DNA from: Kalaharituber pfeilii
Taxonomy: Eukaryota > Ascomycota > Pezizomycetes > Pezizales > Pezizaceae
Reading direction: 5' to 3'
Length of the DNA stretch: 64,000 nt
Assembly (NCBI GenBank): GCA_015179045.1
Contig: WHUZ01000146.1
Span: 21,043-85,042, forward strand
Positions within the stretch are counted from its first letter, which is position 1. Every line of letters begins with the position of its first letter. Below are positions 20,923-32,222 of the stretch, piece after piece. The translations under genes were made by a program, and so were the position numbers. The notes under the pieces are model-generated. The model had not been told where the DNA came from and did no database searches. It saw only the letters and a list, made by a program, of their open reading frames with translations.

Positions 20923-21141
20923 GTGCCAAGTACCCACTTTAAGCAACCTCATCATGATAAAGCTTGTCAAGACAAAATTTCATGTTCTTGTCTAGGTACC
21001 TGTTCTTCTCTTCGTTGTACATGCATACGTCAAAAGGTTAAATGTTCTTATTCTTGTAATAAAAGCAATGCTGGTCAATGTACTAACCAGGAGAATGAGA
21101 GTGAACATAGTGATGTACATAGTACTATTGTTTGTACATAG
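20923..21141 (+). CDS. Cys-rich fragment, possible DNA-binding tail of a transposase
   Basis: A 72-residue frame has nine cysteines between about residues 15 and 50, in CSCLGTCSSLRCTCIRQKVK and CSYSCNKSNAGQC. The spacing recalls the Cys-rich CXC-type domains found in some transposase and integrase C-termini. It lies inside a TIR element, so a relic of its transposase is plausible. No catalytic domain is visible upstream. It could instead be a captured host fragment. Confidence 0.35.
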   Translation: MPSTHFKQPHHDKACQDKISCSCLGTCSSLRCTCIRQKVKCSYSCNKSNAGQCTNQENESEHSDVHSTIVCT

Positions 21142-21167
21142 ATGACTGCATAGGGGGATAGGAGACT

Positions 21168-21169
<2 letters not shown>

Positions 21170-21205
<36 letters not shown>

Positions 21206-21242
21206 CATTACTCGCATGCCGCCCTACGGGCTATGGCGAGGT
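21170..21242 (-). mobile_element. Tail-only LINE A insertion
   Basis: A poly(T) run plus the complete tail hairpin, flanked by GATAGGAGACTGT at 21157-21169 and 21243-21255. Confidence 0.9.
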
Positions 21243-21380
21243 GATAGGAGACTGTGGAAATTGCTTAGCTGGCTGTATGATAGATCACTAGTACATTAAA
21301 TCATAAGCGAGTATATATATTACATATAGGTACATCGTACATTCATGTTCGCCGCTGGGCCAGGTGTTCGTGGCTGGGCT

Positions 21381-21412
21381 GGCCCCGTGAAAAACATGTT
21401 TTTCACGGGGCC
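21381..21412. repeat. 32-bp perfect palindrome at the right end of the TIR element
   Basis: GGCCCCGTGAAAAACA is directly followed by its exact complement TGTTTTTCACGGGGCC. It is expected to form a cruciform or hairpin. Confidence 0.9.
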
Positions 21413-21845
21413 GGAAAATGTTCGTCGGTGGGCCAGAACAAGTATTGAGTTTTGTAATAGCATAGAAGTCTGTCGTGTTTCTTGTTATTTCCTTTCCTCG
21501 TATAGCATCCTGGGGGCTATGACGAGATTTCTTGTTTCATTACTCAAAGTGGTGATATTACCTAAACAGTGTTTTTTATTTTTTTCTGGTATATCATTAC
21601 TCGCATGCCGCCCTACGGGCTATGGCGAGGTTATTTACATATGAAGATAAGGTAGAATAAACTCCCGCAGCCTAAATATTAACCCCAATCCAATAGTAAT
21701 GGGGGGAGAAAAACAAAACCAGCATAGAACCCACAGCCTGAACAGTAATGTAGGGAGAAAGAGATGGCATCAATGCATAACAGAACGGTGTCCCACAATC
21801 ATCACTAATCATGTGGAAAAATCAGAGAACTCGAGCATGTAAACT

Positions 21846-22169
21846 TCACTTCACCAGTCGAGGTGTCTTATCCCACTCATACTGGTCGTACTTCAGCCAT
21901 TTCCCTCCTAATCTGACTCTCGTTGGTTTTGAACCTGCCTGAGCTCCGGATCTACTTTGCTCCTGTAGGTATATCACAACTAAGCTAGTGATTTTCCCCT
22001 CATTCATGAGCTTTTTCTTTTTTCTCAACGATCGAATGCCAGTGATCTGCGCTAGCTTCCTGTTTTCGCTTGCAGCCGATTGCGGACGTTGCCTAGGTTC
22101 TTCCTCAGAGCAATTCCATGTACCGCAATGGCAGGGTGCGAGCATCGCTGAATCTGTAGTGATGTACAT
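21846..22169 (-). pseudogene. LINE A ORF1, C-terminal half
   Basis: ITGIRSLRKKKKLMNEGKIT, LVVIYL and VRLGGKWLKYDQYEWDK match the conserved C-terminal blocks of the ORF1 at 17340-17915. The stretch PCHCGTWNCSEEEPRQRPQ stands where that copy has its GIALRKDL block, so the frame is probably shifted there. It lies in a different frame from the N-terminal half at 22203-22631. Confidence 0.55.
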
Positions 22170-22202
22170 TTTTGGAACTCTTTTGTAGTAATGTATGTCA
22201 TA

Positions 22203-22631
22203 TCACCTTCCTCTGAAGGACTGGCAGGGCAGGTAGGTAGGTGTGGTGATGTATACCTTTATCCGGAGGTTGTATCTGTATGCCTCAGGAGGCAGTTCCA
22301 CTGGTTCTACTGAATGTAGCACTATTATAGAGCTCGTCAGTACTTCGGCCGCCTCTGGTGTTGGCTCCACCTCCAGCAGCATGTATATTCGATGGTCATT
22401 ACCGGTGGTGGTAACGCAGGTCTTGGTACTATCTAAATAACCACTCTGACCTCGCTGAGCTGTAGCCCCTGTATCGTTTGTGATACCAAGCTCTTCCCTA
22501 CTCCCACTAGTGCTACACGAAACTGAATATCCTCCATCGCGGTATGGAACGTTTCTTGATATTTTTCTTGCACAGTAGCTCTGAGGGGTGGCTACTGTCA
22601 CGTCCTCGAGTATCTCATATATCTCTATCAA
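22203..22631 (-). pseudogene. Probable LINE A ORF1, N-terminal half
   Basis: This 142-residue frame is open upstream to about 22770 without a start codon (KRILLKRAQRSSPGQKE precedes it). It begins IEIYEILEDVTVATPQSY, then becomes Ser/Thr/Gly-rich, and ends with ELPPEAYRYNLRIKVYI. I recognise no family. Position and orientation directly upstream of the ORF1 C-terminal half suggest it is the ORF1 N-terminus. Similar short N-terminal helices followed by low complexity are usual in LINE ORF1 proteins. Confidence 0.4.
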
Positions 22632-22800
22632 CTTTATGAAGATATCGTGAACTTTTGGGTCCTCTATGGGTGGGGTCTCCTTCTGCCCTGGAGAGCTTCT
22701 CTGTGCTCTCTTTAGTAGTATTCTCTTATTGACTTGTTGTTCCTCTTTTAAGTGCCCCTATTGGTTCCTTGTGTGAGGTTCGAAATGTCTCAATCCAGTC

Positions 22801-23140
22801 AGTATTTTGACTGTACATACGCAGAGATAACTGACGCTAGCCATGTATAGATTTAACTTTTAAGGCGACCGGTATGGTTGGAGACATCTGTACGTGGAGT
22901 AAATTGCACCCCAACTTCAACGCTCTAAAGCGCAAGTAAAATAAATAGATAAATTAGTTTCGTATCGTAATATGTTAGATCAGACAATGAAGAATAAAGT
23001 TACGAAGCAATATCTATTGCTTTAATTTTTTGTCATAGTGTCTCATAGAGTTAAAGATCAGGAGTTTTATATGTAGAGGGGTCATAAATGTCGCCCTTTG
23101 GTAATCACTAATATAGTATAATATATAGTAGTCTAGCTTG
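22801..23140. other. Intergenic stretch
   Basis: AT-rich DNA in which I see no feature. Confidence 0.35.
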
Positions 23141-23191
23141 TTTTTTTTTTTTTTTATCATTAATCTCGTGCCGCCCTATGGGCTGTGGCGA
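23141..23191 (-). mobile_element. Tail-only LINE A insertion
   Basis: T15 followed by ATCATTAATCTCGTGCC and the GCCCTATGGGC hairpin. No clean target duplication is visible. Confidence 0.65.
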
Positions 23192-23421
23192 TTAAAAATG
23201 GAGATCACCTGACTAAAAATGGAGTAGAAGATGTACATCCCTTATACTACTTGGTTTTATGTTGTGTGCGACTGATGCAATAGATATATGCAAGTTCACA
23301 ACTATTTTTTTATTTTTATTTTTTTCATTACTCGCATGCCGCCCTAAGGGCTATGGCGAGGTGTTAACTACTACGCTGCGCCGTCTTCCTACTCTACATC
23401 ACCCTTTCTACTTCTCGTCCC

Positions 23422-24840
23422 CTACTCCGGTTCCCTCAGGAGGTCAATGACCTTCTTCTGCGGGTCCCCGTCCCCTGATTTCTTTGGCCTCCTTATCTCC
23501 TCCTCCTCCCCTGGCCGTCTCCTTCTCCACACCCTACACCTCTCCATCACGTGCTCAAAGCTCTCCTCCCCCTCCCCGCTCCACCGACAGTCCGCGTCCG
23601 CCGCCTTCCCCACTCTATGCCTCCACGCCTTCAGGCGTTTCTTACCCAGTAGTCCCGCTATTTTGGACACCTCATGGCCCAGCCTCTGTAGAGGTCTGTA
23701 ACCCAGCCCCAATCTCCCCCTCTCTGCAGCCCTCTCCCTTCTCGCTCTCTGGATAATGCCTGGTTCGGTGACTACCTCGCTCTCGTACTGTAGGGCTGTC
23801 CCTACTTTCGCCGCCATGTCCGCCTCCTCCTTTCCCGGGATACCTTCGTGACCCTTCACCCACATCACCGCTAGGTCTTCCTCCCCTCTCTTGATCCTTT
23901 CTTTCCAAGCCTCCCTTACTTCCTGATTCGCTCCGAGGTGAGTCGGGGATCCCTCCGCAATCCTTCTTAAATTCGTGATCGCGACTCTGGAATCCGTCAA
24001 TATCAGAATCTCCCCATCCTCCCTCATCACCTCGCTAATTGCCAACAACTCCGTGTCATTGCTGGTCGCTTTTTTTTTTTTTTTTTTTTTTCATTACTCG
24101 CGTGCCGCATTGCTGGTCGCTTGGTATCTCAGGTACTTCGACTTCCTCCCCCGCTCCGCTACCCGCCCCGCCCCAGCCCTCTCCTTCAGCCTGCTCCCGT
24201 CCATGTAAATCCCCTCCAGCCTTCCGCGATCACTAAGTTCATCTGTTCCATCCACTCCTCCATTTCGGCGTCTCTCGGGAGTGAGTTTACCATTGCCAAT
24301 GTCAACTGGCTCCGATGGTTCGTGGAGCCTCTCAAGTACACCGCCTCCGGGTCCTCGTGTCTGATCCTCTCGTCCTGGAACCTCAGTGCGCGAGCCTCTA
24401 CCCTTGCTGCCACGAATTCCGCAAAAGTCCCCACTGACTCCAAGTTCGCTAGCCCCTCCACCACGTCCCTCCTTGTTCCCCACGGGCCCCGGTTAGGCCC
24501 CTTGCCACTCCGTATTGCCATTTCTCTAGATCCCTAAGCTTCTTCTCCTTCTGATTCCCTCTTCCGTAGTCATACCACGCCCAGCTTCCCCACGTTGCGA
24601 TCGGTCTAGCTATGCTGGTATATATTTGTCGTCTCTTCTCCGGGTGTAGGGGCCTCAGGCGGGACGCCACCCCCCATGCTGCCTTTCCCAGGGCTAGCCG
24701 AGCCTGGTGGTGCGCGTTGAACTTCATCTCCCAGTCTAATGTGAGGCCAAGCATGTGGTAGTCCGGTCCCTTCCTCCTGAAAACCAGTGTCTCCGCCTTC
24801 TTCGGGTCCAGCTCGAAACCCTCCTCCGCCGCTCCTGACT
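23422..24840 (-). pseudogene. LINE A ORF2 C-terminal part (RNase H and zinc finger)
   Basis: On the minus strand the order is the end of RT/thumb (MLGLTLDWEMKFNAHHQ, RRQIYTSIARPIATWGSWAW), a linker, RNase H (ILILTDSRVAITNLRRIAEG, LAVMWVKGHEGIPGKEEADM), then a C-terminal motif CRWSGEGEESFEHVMERC. In the motif the second Cys of the usual CX2C is Ser. The reading is split by the insertion at 24071-24108 and by at least two frameshifts. ORF2 would carry out target-primed reverse transcription. This copy is dead. Confidence 0.8.
24071..24108 (-). mobile_element. Ultrashort LINE A insertion (17 tail bases)
   Basis: T21 plus CATTACTCGCGTGCCGC only, flanked by ATTGCTGGTCGCT at 24058-24070 and 24109-24121. 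The hairpin loop is not included. Confidence 0.9.
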
Positions 24841-24916
24841 TCAGTCTCTCTTTCTGCTTCCGAAAAGTTCACAACTGATAGCACAGCTAGGCTAGGATAT
24901 GTAGAGTGTGACAGAG

Positions 24917-25035
24917 TTATCGGGCGGTAGGAGCAGTAACAAGAGTGCGAGCAGTAGCAGCAGTGCGAGTACTAGCAGCAGTAGCGGCAGTATGAGCAGT
25001 AGCAGCAGTATTAGCAGTGCGGGAAGTGGGAGTGG
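24917..25035. repeat. AGY-rich trinucleotide/hexanucleotide repeat
   Basis: Repeats of AGCAGT and AGCAGC. Serine-rich readings across it are artefacts. Confidence 0.8.
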
Positions 25036-27476
25036 TAGAGTGGTAGAAGCGGGAGAGCTGTGGGAGAACGATTTTTTTTTTTTTTTTTTTTTTTTTATAT
25101 ATCATTACTCGCGTGCCGCCCTGTGGGCTATGGCGAGATTAGTTACATATAATAGAAGGAAAAGAAATAAAGAAATAATCTCCGTCACCCATACTGAGAT
25201 GTATATGGTCCGTAATGAAAAAAAATAAAGAAATGCTCTCCATCATCCATACTGAGATGTATATAGTCCGTAATGAAAAGTGCTTATAGTAAAAGGGAAG
25301 AAAATAAAGAAATACTCTAGAGTCCTTCAGATATTCGCCCAGTCCACTATGTCCACCAGGGGGTCCTTTTCCTTGTTCTTGGGTGGCTTGATCAGGTCTT
25401 TCATTCCTCCCGGCCATCGCTTTTTCCACACCCTGCATCTGTTGAGCACGTGCGCGGTGGTTTCCTCCTCCTTCCCACACCATCAGCATTCCGGGCTGTC
25501 GGCTTTGCCGATTGAGTGTTTCTATTTTCTTAGCCCCTTGCACCCCAGTAGGCCTGCCAATGCTGAGACTCTTCGTCCCAGTCGTGTCAGGGGTCTGTAG
25601 CTGAGTTGCAGTCGGTTTCTCTCCGTGGCTCTCCAGGTCCTTAATAATTGTTGTATCCTGCTTCGGTCACGATTTCGTCCTGATATTGGAGGTGAGTACC
25701 TATTTTGGCGGCTCTGTCCGCTTCTGTATTTCGCTTGACTCCTTTGTGGCTTTTAACCCACATCACTCCCACGTCTAAGTCGCTTCTCCGAACTCTCTCC
25801 TCCCACTTCCCCCTGACCAGCTCTGCGGCGCCTTCATGTGTGGGGTCTCCCCGTGCTATTTTCTGGAGCTTAGTGATTGCCACTTTGGAGTCTGTGACTA
25901 TTAAGAGTTCTCCCTCCTGGTGTTCCAGAGCTTCGCCTATGGATATAAGCTTCCCATCGTTCACCGTACTCTGTTTCCCCAGGCATAGTGACGTTGAGTG
26001 GCCTTTATTGTATGTGCCGGCACTGGTGAGGTCGTCGATTCGGCACCCGTCTATGTAGAAGGTTTGCCAGCCCTCGTCTTCTGCATCAGCTATGGTCCTC
26101 TCCCATTGCTCCTTCTCGGTGTCTGTTGGGAGGGTTGGTAGGACGACTAGTAGTAGGGGGTGTCTGTGGTTTAGAGATCCTCTCAAGTGTTTGTTCTCTA
26201 TCTTTTCTCGTAGTAGTTCATTGGGGAAGCGTAGAGCCCGCGTCTCTACTCTCCTGCATTCTCCCTCCAGAAACATGTATACTGATTCTAGATTTGCGAG
26301 GCTCTCGACCAGGTCCTGTCGCGTCTCCCATGGGGCGGCAGTGATTCTTTATGATATCCCATACTGCCATTTCTCCAGGTCCCTTGCCTTGATGTTCTGT
26401 GGAGGACCCTTCACGTACTCTTGCCATGCTCAACAGCCCCATGTGGCGATACTGCAGGCTGCACTGGTATATATTTAGCGTTTCTTGTCTGGATATAGGT
26501 GTGTTAGTCTTCCTAATACATTCCATGCTGCCTTGCTAAGAAGTAGTCGCTTTCGGTGGGATTCTTGGAACTTTAGTTCCCAATCTACCATTAGACTCAC
26601 CAGTTTGTAAGCCGGTCCTTTTACTCCCACTATCAGGGTCTCGGATTTGTTCGGGTCGGTTTCGAAGCCGTGTAGCGCCGCTTCCTGGGTGAGAGCCGTT
26701 TGATGGGCCTTGATTACTTCAATTTACTTGCCACAGTTTCGTGATTGATGGGTGTAAGATCACGCGGTGGAAGTCATCCACATATGACCTAGTAAAATTT
26801 CTCTGTTCGGCCTTCTCGACTACTGGCGCTATGCCTATGAGGAATAATACCGAGGAGAGTGGTGACCCTTGTGGGGTGCCATCCGTCATTCTGCTCGTAG
26901 CATGCTTCTGTCTATCCCAGACCAGGTTGAAGTCGTTTGGTATCAAGAATGCTTCTATAAAACTTGCGAGGTTGAGGTTGACTGTTTTTATGCATGCTAC
27001 TACCCTGTCACTTCTGAGGAAGTTGAATGCCGACTTTATGTTGTCCCCAACTAGTACTACCCAGTAGTTCTTTTTCAGCCTGTGGTCAACCTCCTTTAGC
27101 ACTTGTCACTGTAGATCTTCGGCTCCTCCTCTGTGGCGTCTTCCTCCGAGTCGTATTTCTTGGAATAAGTCATTCTATCTCTGTAGAATATCAGTGATGA
27201 CTTTTTGCTCCAGTTTAGCTACTGTGTTAAGTAGTATGATTGACACCCAGCTACTCAGTTTGTCCCTCAGTCTCCCTTTCTTTAGGATCATCACGACCTC
27301 GAAGCCTCTTGCAAAGTCGTAGTTGCCATTGATGTATTCCACTATTTTTTCCCTTACTGCCGTCCAGAGGATTGTACCTTTCAGTAGCTTTAGGAGTCCG
27401 TATTGTATGCTATCTGGTTTGGGGGTAGATCTGGATTTGGTCCTAGACAGTGCTTTGTCTATCTCCTTTCTAGCTT

Positions 27477-27753
27477 TTTTTTTTTTTTTTTTTTATTTCA
27501 TTACTCGCATGCCGCCTGAAAGGCTATGGCGAGGTTTGTATATTGACTAAAAGAAAACTGGCTAATTACATGTGGGAGAGGTGAGCCGAGCCTGCCTTAC
27601 TTCCTTCCTCTGTCCGGCTCGTACTGTACACCTCCGTTCGCAACCATTTTCCCCCCAATTTGACCTTCCCGATCTCTACCTTTGTCTTTGTGTACAGTAC
27701 CACCGAGCTTGTCTTCTTTCCCTCCTCTTCTAGGGTGGTCTTCTTCCGTAACC
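27477..27753 (-). mobile_element. Truncated ORF1-only LINE A insertion nested in ORF2
   Basis: 277 bp: poly(T), a tail with the CCT-AGG stem variant, and the last 50 or so ORF1 codons (KTSSVVLYTKTKV, KLGGKWLRTEV, then EPDRGRK in the next frame). It is flanked by TCCTTTCTAGCTT at 27464-27476 and 27754-27766. Confidence 0.9.
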
Positions 27754-28071
27754 TCCTTTCTAGCTTGTTCTGGGTCCATTGTGACTCCTGTGGGGAAGGT
27801 AGTAGGGACGGGATGGTCCTGGCCGTCAGTAATGAAGTTGTGCTTTGTCAGCGCCTCCACGATTTCTTTGTCGCTCCCTGAGATTCTCATAAGGTCCCTT
27901 TGTCGGTATGAGTCCCTGTCCAGTGGGAATATGTTCCAAGGTAATGTAGTCCTATTCTTCTTCAATGAAGTTTTCCCAGTACTCTTTCCTTTTATCCCTA
28001 ATTATCTCTCTTAGGATCCTTCTTGTTCTCGTCCTATTGGCATTCGAGGTGCCACTATTCTTTCTTCGGAT

Positions 28072-28088
28072 CGGCATGCGAGTAATGA

Positions 28089-28123
<35 letters not shown>
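28072..28123 (+). mobile_element. Ultrashort LINE A insertion (about 20 tail bases)
   Basis: CGGCATGCGAGTAATGATCT plus about 32 A, flanked by TCTTTCTTCGGAT at 28059-28071 and 28124-28136. Confidence 0.9.
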
Positions 28124-28127
<4 letters not shown>

Positions 28128-29114
28128 TCTTCGGATGGCTCTAGTCATCTTCCGGACTTCCTTTACTTCCTTGTCGAACTATTGTTTGGTTTTGTTAGTA
28201 ATCTATGCTTCCTTAGTGAACTTTAGGCTTAGGTCGCATAATAGGGCATATCCAACAACTCCTTCTGCCAGGCATCTGTTTCCCTATTTCTCTATGAACT
28301 CCTCCCACTTTTCCCAGTCGGTAACTTTATAGTCCTGGTGGTTGGCTTTGATGCTGTAGTTAGGGTGCCCATTATCATTGCGTGGTCAGATCCGGTGACT
28401 CAGGTAATTCCGGTTGATCTCCAATCTCCGGGTCTGGCGAATACTAGATCTAGGAGGGCCTCTCTTATCTGTCCATTCACCGTGTGGGTTCATGTGGTGT
28501 GTCCCTGTGTATCTGTTGATGTAGTTCGAAGGTTCGTAGAGTGTCCTTTAGTATGGAGCCCCTCCGGTCCTGTTTTGGTGACCAGTCCCTATGATGACTA
28601 TTTCAGTCCCCAATTATCATGTCTGTTATCCCGATTTCCTCTAGACTCTTCTCTATATCCACTTCTTTATTCCAGTATACTCTTATGATCTTTCTGCTCT
28701 CCATGTAGATCATGACATGGTCGTTTCTTCCCTCTACCTTTGTGCTGGCTACCCTGTCCTTTCTTACGTATGCCATCACTGCCGTACTCTTTGATGGTAC
28801 ATGTATGTTAGTAAAGCTTGGATGGAAGGTGGTTCCTCCTCCTGGTACCCTCCAACATTCCCCTATGATAATTATATCCATTTTTCTATCCGCCGCTTCC
28901 TGTAATGCTAAGTCTATCCCCAACACCGACCTCCCCACATTCTGGTATGCTATCCTTAACGGCATGGCATGTGCTGATACTCTGGGGCCCTTACTGGGGC
29001 CAGCTTGTGTTTAGCGCCCTCTTCACATTCACAGCCCTTTTCGTGGCCTCCTTTCTTCTCGCAACACTGGCTGGACTTCTTAAACGGTGTTTCATTGAGG
29101 TAGACAGAGTCCGT

Positions 29115-30303
29115 ATAGTCCTTTCTCGGTAGTAAACTCCTCAGGTGCTCCAGAAGGTCCCGGTGTCTTGGGAGGGGATGAGAAGGGGGATAGAAAAGGC
29201 GGTACCGGCACCGGCGAACGTAGTCCTTCTAACTGATTCACAGGCGGCAATCGCGGCAGTGAAGAAGGCGGGGAGACTGGGGAAAGCACGAACCGGAGAC
29301 CTAAGGAGGGTGGTGTAAGATAGACAGATAGTATCAACTACTGCCTTGCGATGGACCGGAGCGGTGAGAACTGGCGGAACGAACGTACGACTAAATGCGA
29401 GTGCGAGTGCGAAAAGCAGAGAAGAGAAGAAGGTTGTTGATTGTATGTGCTAGAGTACAGGAAAACTATATATATGATATCGCCGCCCTTATCTCCACGT
29501 GCTACCTTATCCATGCCAAGCCTGCATTAACCCATTCCGTCGTCGTCACCACAGTGGTAGATGAGATTGCAGAAAGAAAGAAGAGGGGGGGAGACGTCAA
29601 GCTGATGTGGGTGAAGGCACACATTGGAATCGCCGGCAACGAGGCGGCAGACGTCGAGGCAAAAAAGGCGGCGGACAGGATAGGGAGGTCGGTGGTGACA
29701 GAAGGGGGCTGCGACAGAAGTGGAAGAGACTGCGCGCGGCGGAGAGAAAAGAAAGGGGGTACGGGGGGGGCGCAGTGATGGAGTGGAGAAGGGGGGCCGC
29801 AACGGCGTTCACGAGGTTGAGAACGGGAAAGGGGATGGGGAAGGAGTGGGGAGTAAGGATTGGGAAAGCGATGGAGGGGAGTGTATGCGGATGCGGAGAA
29901 AAGCAAACGGCGGACCACCTGGCGTTCAGGTGTGAGGAGGTGGAGTACTTGGAAGGATGGGGAAGGTGGGAGGATACTGACGACAAGAAATGGACGGTGG
30001 AGCAGGAGAATGGGGAGGTGGTGAATGCGCTGGGAGAGTTTTTCGGTTCGTTGAAGGTGTAGGGGAGGGGGCGAGTTTTCGTTTGTTTGAAGTTGGCGGA
30101 GGAGGAGGAGAGACGAAGATATTTTTAAGTGCCTCGGGGAGGTGGGGCGGGGAGGGGTCGATGTTCTTGTTTGTAAGAGATGGCGGGGGATGAGCTAGTT
30201 AGATAAGCCTGCCTCCGGGCTTTGAGGGTCTAGACCCAGGGGCCCTGCCATGGCGAGGAGCTACAAGCGGGGTCACGTGAAATAAAAAAAAAAAAAAAAA
30301 AAA
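29115..30303 (+). mobile_element. 5'-truncated LINE B copy
   Basis: The RNase H part and ORF2 C-terminus are followed by a 3' UTR and the B-type tail (CCCTGCCATGGCG...GGGGTCACGTGA) with poly(A) ending at 30303. This copy links the B tail to a LINE ORF2. Confidence 0.8.
29135..30062 (+). pseudogene. LINE B ORF2 C-terminal part, with a 240-bp insertion
   Basis: RNase H begins ANVVLLTDSQAAIAAVKKAG and stops at DLRRVV near 29315. It resumes at VDEIAERKKRGGDVKLMWVK near 29558 with AHIGIAGNEAADVEAKKAA. The roughly 240 bases between contain no LINE sequence and are absent from the equivalent place in the copy at 49.8-50.4 kb. The C-terminus has CGCGEKQTADHLAFRC, a CXC...H...C motif, and ends in EFFGSLKV. 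There is at least one more frameshift near 29740. Confidence 0.75.
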
Positions 30304-31988
30304 GACCTAGAACAGTCCTATAGGGCAAACATGGAAATCCTATACGAGAGGATGCAACATACACTGGTCAACTGCCTGGCGGAGGAAGGACACAAAATCA
30401 GAAAGGAAGTCGCAGATGAGCTGTTCAACAGAGACATCCCACTAGACACCGAGGGTGGGTGGGTGAGAATCATCCTGGACGGACTGTATCACTATAGCAG
30501 ACTGCTAGACAACATACAGGCGGAATTAGAGAAAACCGGCAACGTGACACCCAAAGCAGCCCAGACCACTGCTCCCAAAGCGAAGAAGGCCATGGCTGAC
30601 ACACTGGCTCTAGCTTAAATGAGAAACACGAACAACAACACAGGGGCACGGGTTCCCCCAGAAAACACCAAGAGAGCACCTGCCGAGACGAGCCTCGTAG
30701 ACCCTAAGACCCCCACACAGGTCCCCACAGGATACCGTAACGGAGATGATGACGGCATTGGACCAATAAGCCGGGGGTATGGCAGAACAACTCGACCCAA
30801 ACGTATGCAACAGCGACAGAATGGATAGCCAACTCACGGACACTGCATTGAACGGAAGCCAGCACGCCCACGGGGCGAAGCTAGAAAAGAAGAAGAGGAT
30901 CAAGACACCGGCAAGACACAGCAGAGCAGTACCAGCCAGGCCCAAGACAGACCTGGATAGGATGGATCTGACCTACACAAACACAACGCTAGAAGACATC
31001 ATCCACGCCACCGAAGTAAGGAGACAAAGAATGGAGAAGGGCACAAACATGCAAGATGCACCTCAACCGAGCACCGGATTGGAGCAGGGGGGAGGAGTCG
31101 AGAGAGAGATCGCTGGGACCACCACGGAAACCGCAATGAAAGCAACGCAGCACCGAGCACTCAGAGCCCCATGAGATAGAGGAGGGGCCAGAGGTCGAGG
31201 CAGAGGACAGGCAACAAACACAGACAGAAGCAAGGACACACATAACAAGGCCAGCAAGACGTATGCAGAAATCGCATCAGGCACAGCCGGAGCAGAGTAG
31301 ACACCACGACCTCAGGAAAAAGGAAAGGAGGCCACAGGAAACAAAAAACTGGAAACGACTAAGGAATAAGCAATACCCGTTGTGGTGGTAACCACGGTAC
31401 CGATGGAAAGAATAAGGCCATACGCGGGCCGGAGCGGTACTCAGCGGTAGGGCCACATGATGACACATGGGAAGAAAATTATGATTAAGAAGCGAGATAT
31501 GTATAGGCTCAGTTGGAAGGCGAAGGTGGTCTATAAATTGTATGTAGATAGGACTGTGGAAGCAGGCAAGCAAGATACACGGAGATATACAGACATGGAC
31601 AGATATGGACACGCACGGACAAGACAATTGAAGACTCTTTTCTTGACATTTGATTATTGAGGCCGCCCTTGAGGCTTCGTTCCGCCAGCTCTAGATACCG
31701 GTACCCGTGCGAAACAGTGGATGCTGTTGAGCCGTCATCACACCGTGCAAACACCCCAATGAGCATGGCCAACACAAGCAGAGGAAACAGGCATGCCGAA
31801 GACGACTGACGCCGATGAGGAACAACAAACACCCCAACGAGCACAGCCAACAGCACCGGAAGGAAAGCGGGGGTAGGCAAGAGTTTTCAGAGTACAGAAC
31901 TGGCATGCAATCAGCGACGACCCGAGCTCATGAGCCATCTTCGAACACAAGAAGGCAATGAGAGACAGGATCAATAGGAACTTAGGCT

Positions 31989-32045
31989 TTTTTTTTTTTT
32001 TTTATTTCAAGTGACCCCGCGTGCAGCTGTTCGCCAAGGTAGGGC
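31989..32045 (-). mobile_element. Tail-only LINE B insertion
   Basis: Poly(T), GTGACCCCGCGTGCAGCTG and the rest of the tail, flanked by AGGAACTTAGGCT on the left and AGGAACTCAGGCT on the right. Confidence 0.85.
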
Positions 32046-32163
32046 TAGGAACTCAGGCTCGGAAGCTCCTTACTAGGTGAGGTTTACAGCACTAGACCTG
32101 GAGTTCCCGAGTGAAAGAATACCCATTCTAGCGGACACCTAACACAAGAGAGGACTAAGGTCC

Positions 32164-32222
32164 TTTTTTTTTTTTTTTTTTTTTCACGTGACCCCGCTTG
32201 TAGCTGTTCGCCATGGCAGGGC
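32164..32222 (-). mobile_element. Tail-only LINE B insertion
   Basis: T21, CACGTGACCCCGC and the rest of the tail, flanked by AGGACTAAGGTCC at 32151-32163 and 32223-32235. Confidence 0.9.

Larger units (their letters stand above)
20307..21440. mobile_element. TIR DNA element with hairpin ends
   Basis: The left end TGTTCTGGCCTACCGACGAA is inverted at the right end as TTCGTCGGTGGGCCAGAACA. Flanking AGTAT on both sides could be a 5-bp target duplication, though GTA with a slightly longer TIR also fits. Both ends carry strong inverted repeats (20352-20399 and 21381-21412). The interior encodes a Cys-rich fragment and is interrupted by a LINE A tail at 21170-21242. The superfamily is not determined. 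The element is too short to be autonomous. Confidence 0.55.
21572..22800 (-). mobile_element. ORF1-only LINE A derivative
   Basis: On the minus strand, poly(A) and the A-type tail hairpin follow ORF1 sequence directly, with no ORF2. The 5' boundary is approximate. Confidence 0.6.
23304..24864 (-). mobile_element. 5'-truncated LINE A copy
   Basis: The copy has an A-type tail and the ORF2 C-terminal half, and is truncated at 24864. It is flanked by a 12-bp duplication, AAGTTCACAACT, at 23292-23303 and 24865-24876. It contains a nested tail insertion. Confidence 0.9.
25327..28965 (-). pseudogene. LINE A ORF2: endonuclease, RT, RNase H (broken)
   Basis: The protein starts MPLRIAYQNVGRS, an APE-type endonuclease start, with IIIIGECW and GGGTTFHPSF in the first 60 residues. 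The RT lies around 26.7-27.4 kb with DGTPQGSPLSSVLFLIGIAP and the catalytic YVDD. RNase H follows at 26.1-25.7 kb (TFYIDGCRIDD, LLIVTDSKVAITKLQKIARG, VGVMWVKSHKGVKRN). The C-terminus ends DIVDWANI. The order and RNase H place it in the I/Tad group of LINEs. It is interrupted by two LINE A insertions and several frameshifts and stops. ORF2 nicks the target and copies the element RNA from its 3' end. Confidence 0.85.
25072..29100 (-). mobile_element. Long LINE A copy with two nested insertions
   Basis: Poly(T), an A-type tail (CTCGCC...GGCGGCACGCGAG on the minus strand), then a nearly full-length ORF2 and the 3' end of ORF1 (28966-29090, with a Cys/His cluster CCEKKGGHEKGC). Insertions lie at 27477-27753 and 28072-28123. 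Confidence 0.85.

Noticed and set aside
29502..29986. Pro/Ser-rich minus-strand frames
   Set aside because: Opposite the LINE B RNase H and C-terminal region.
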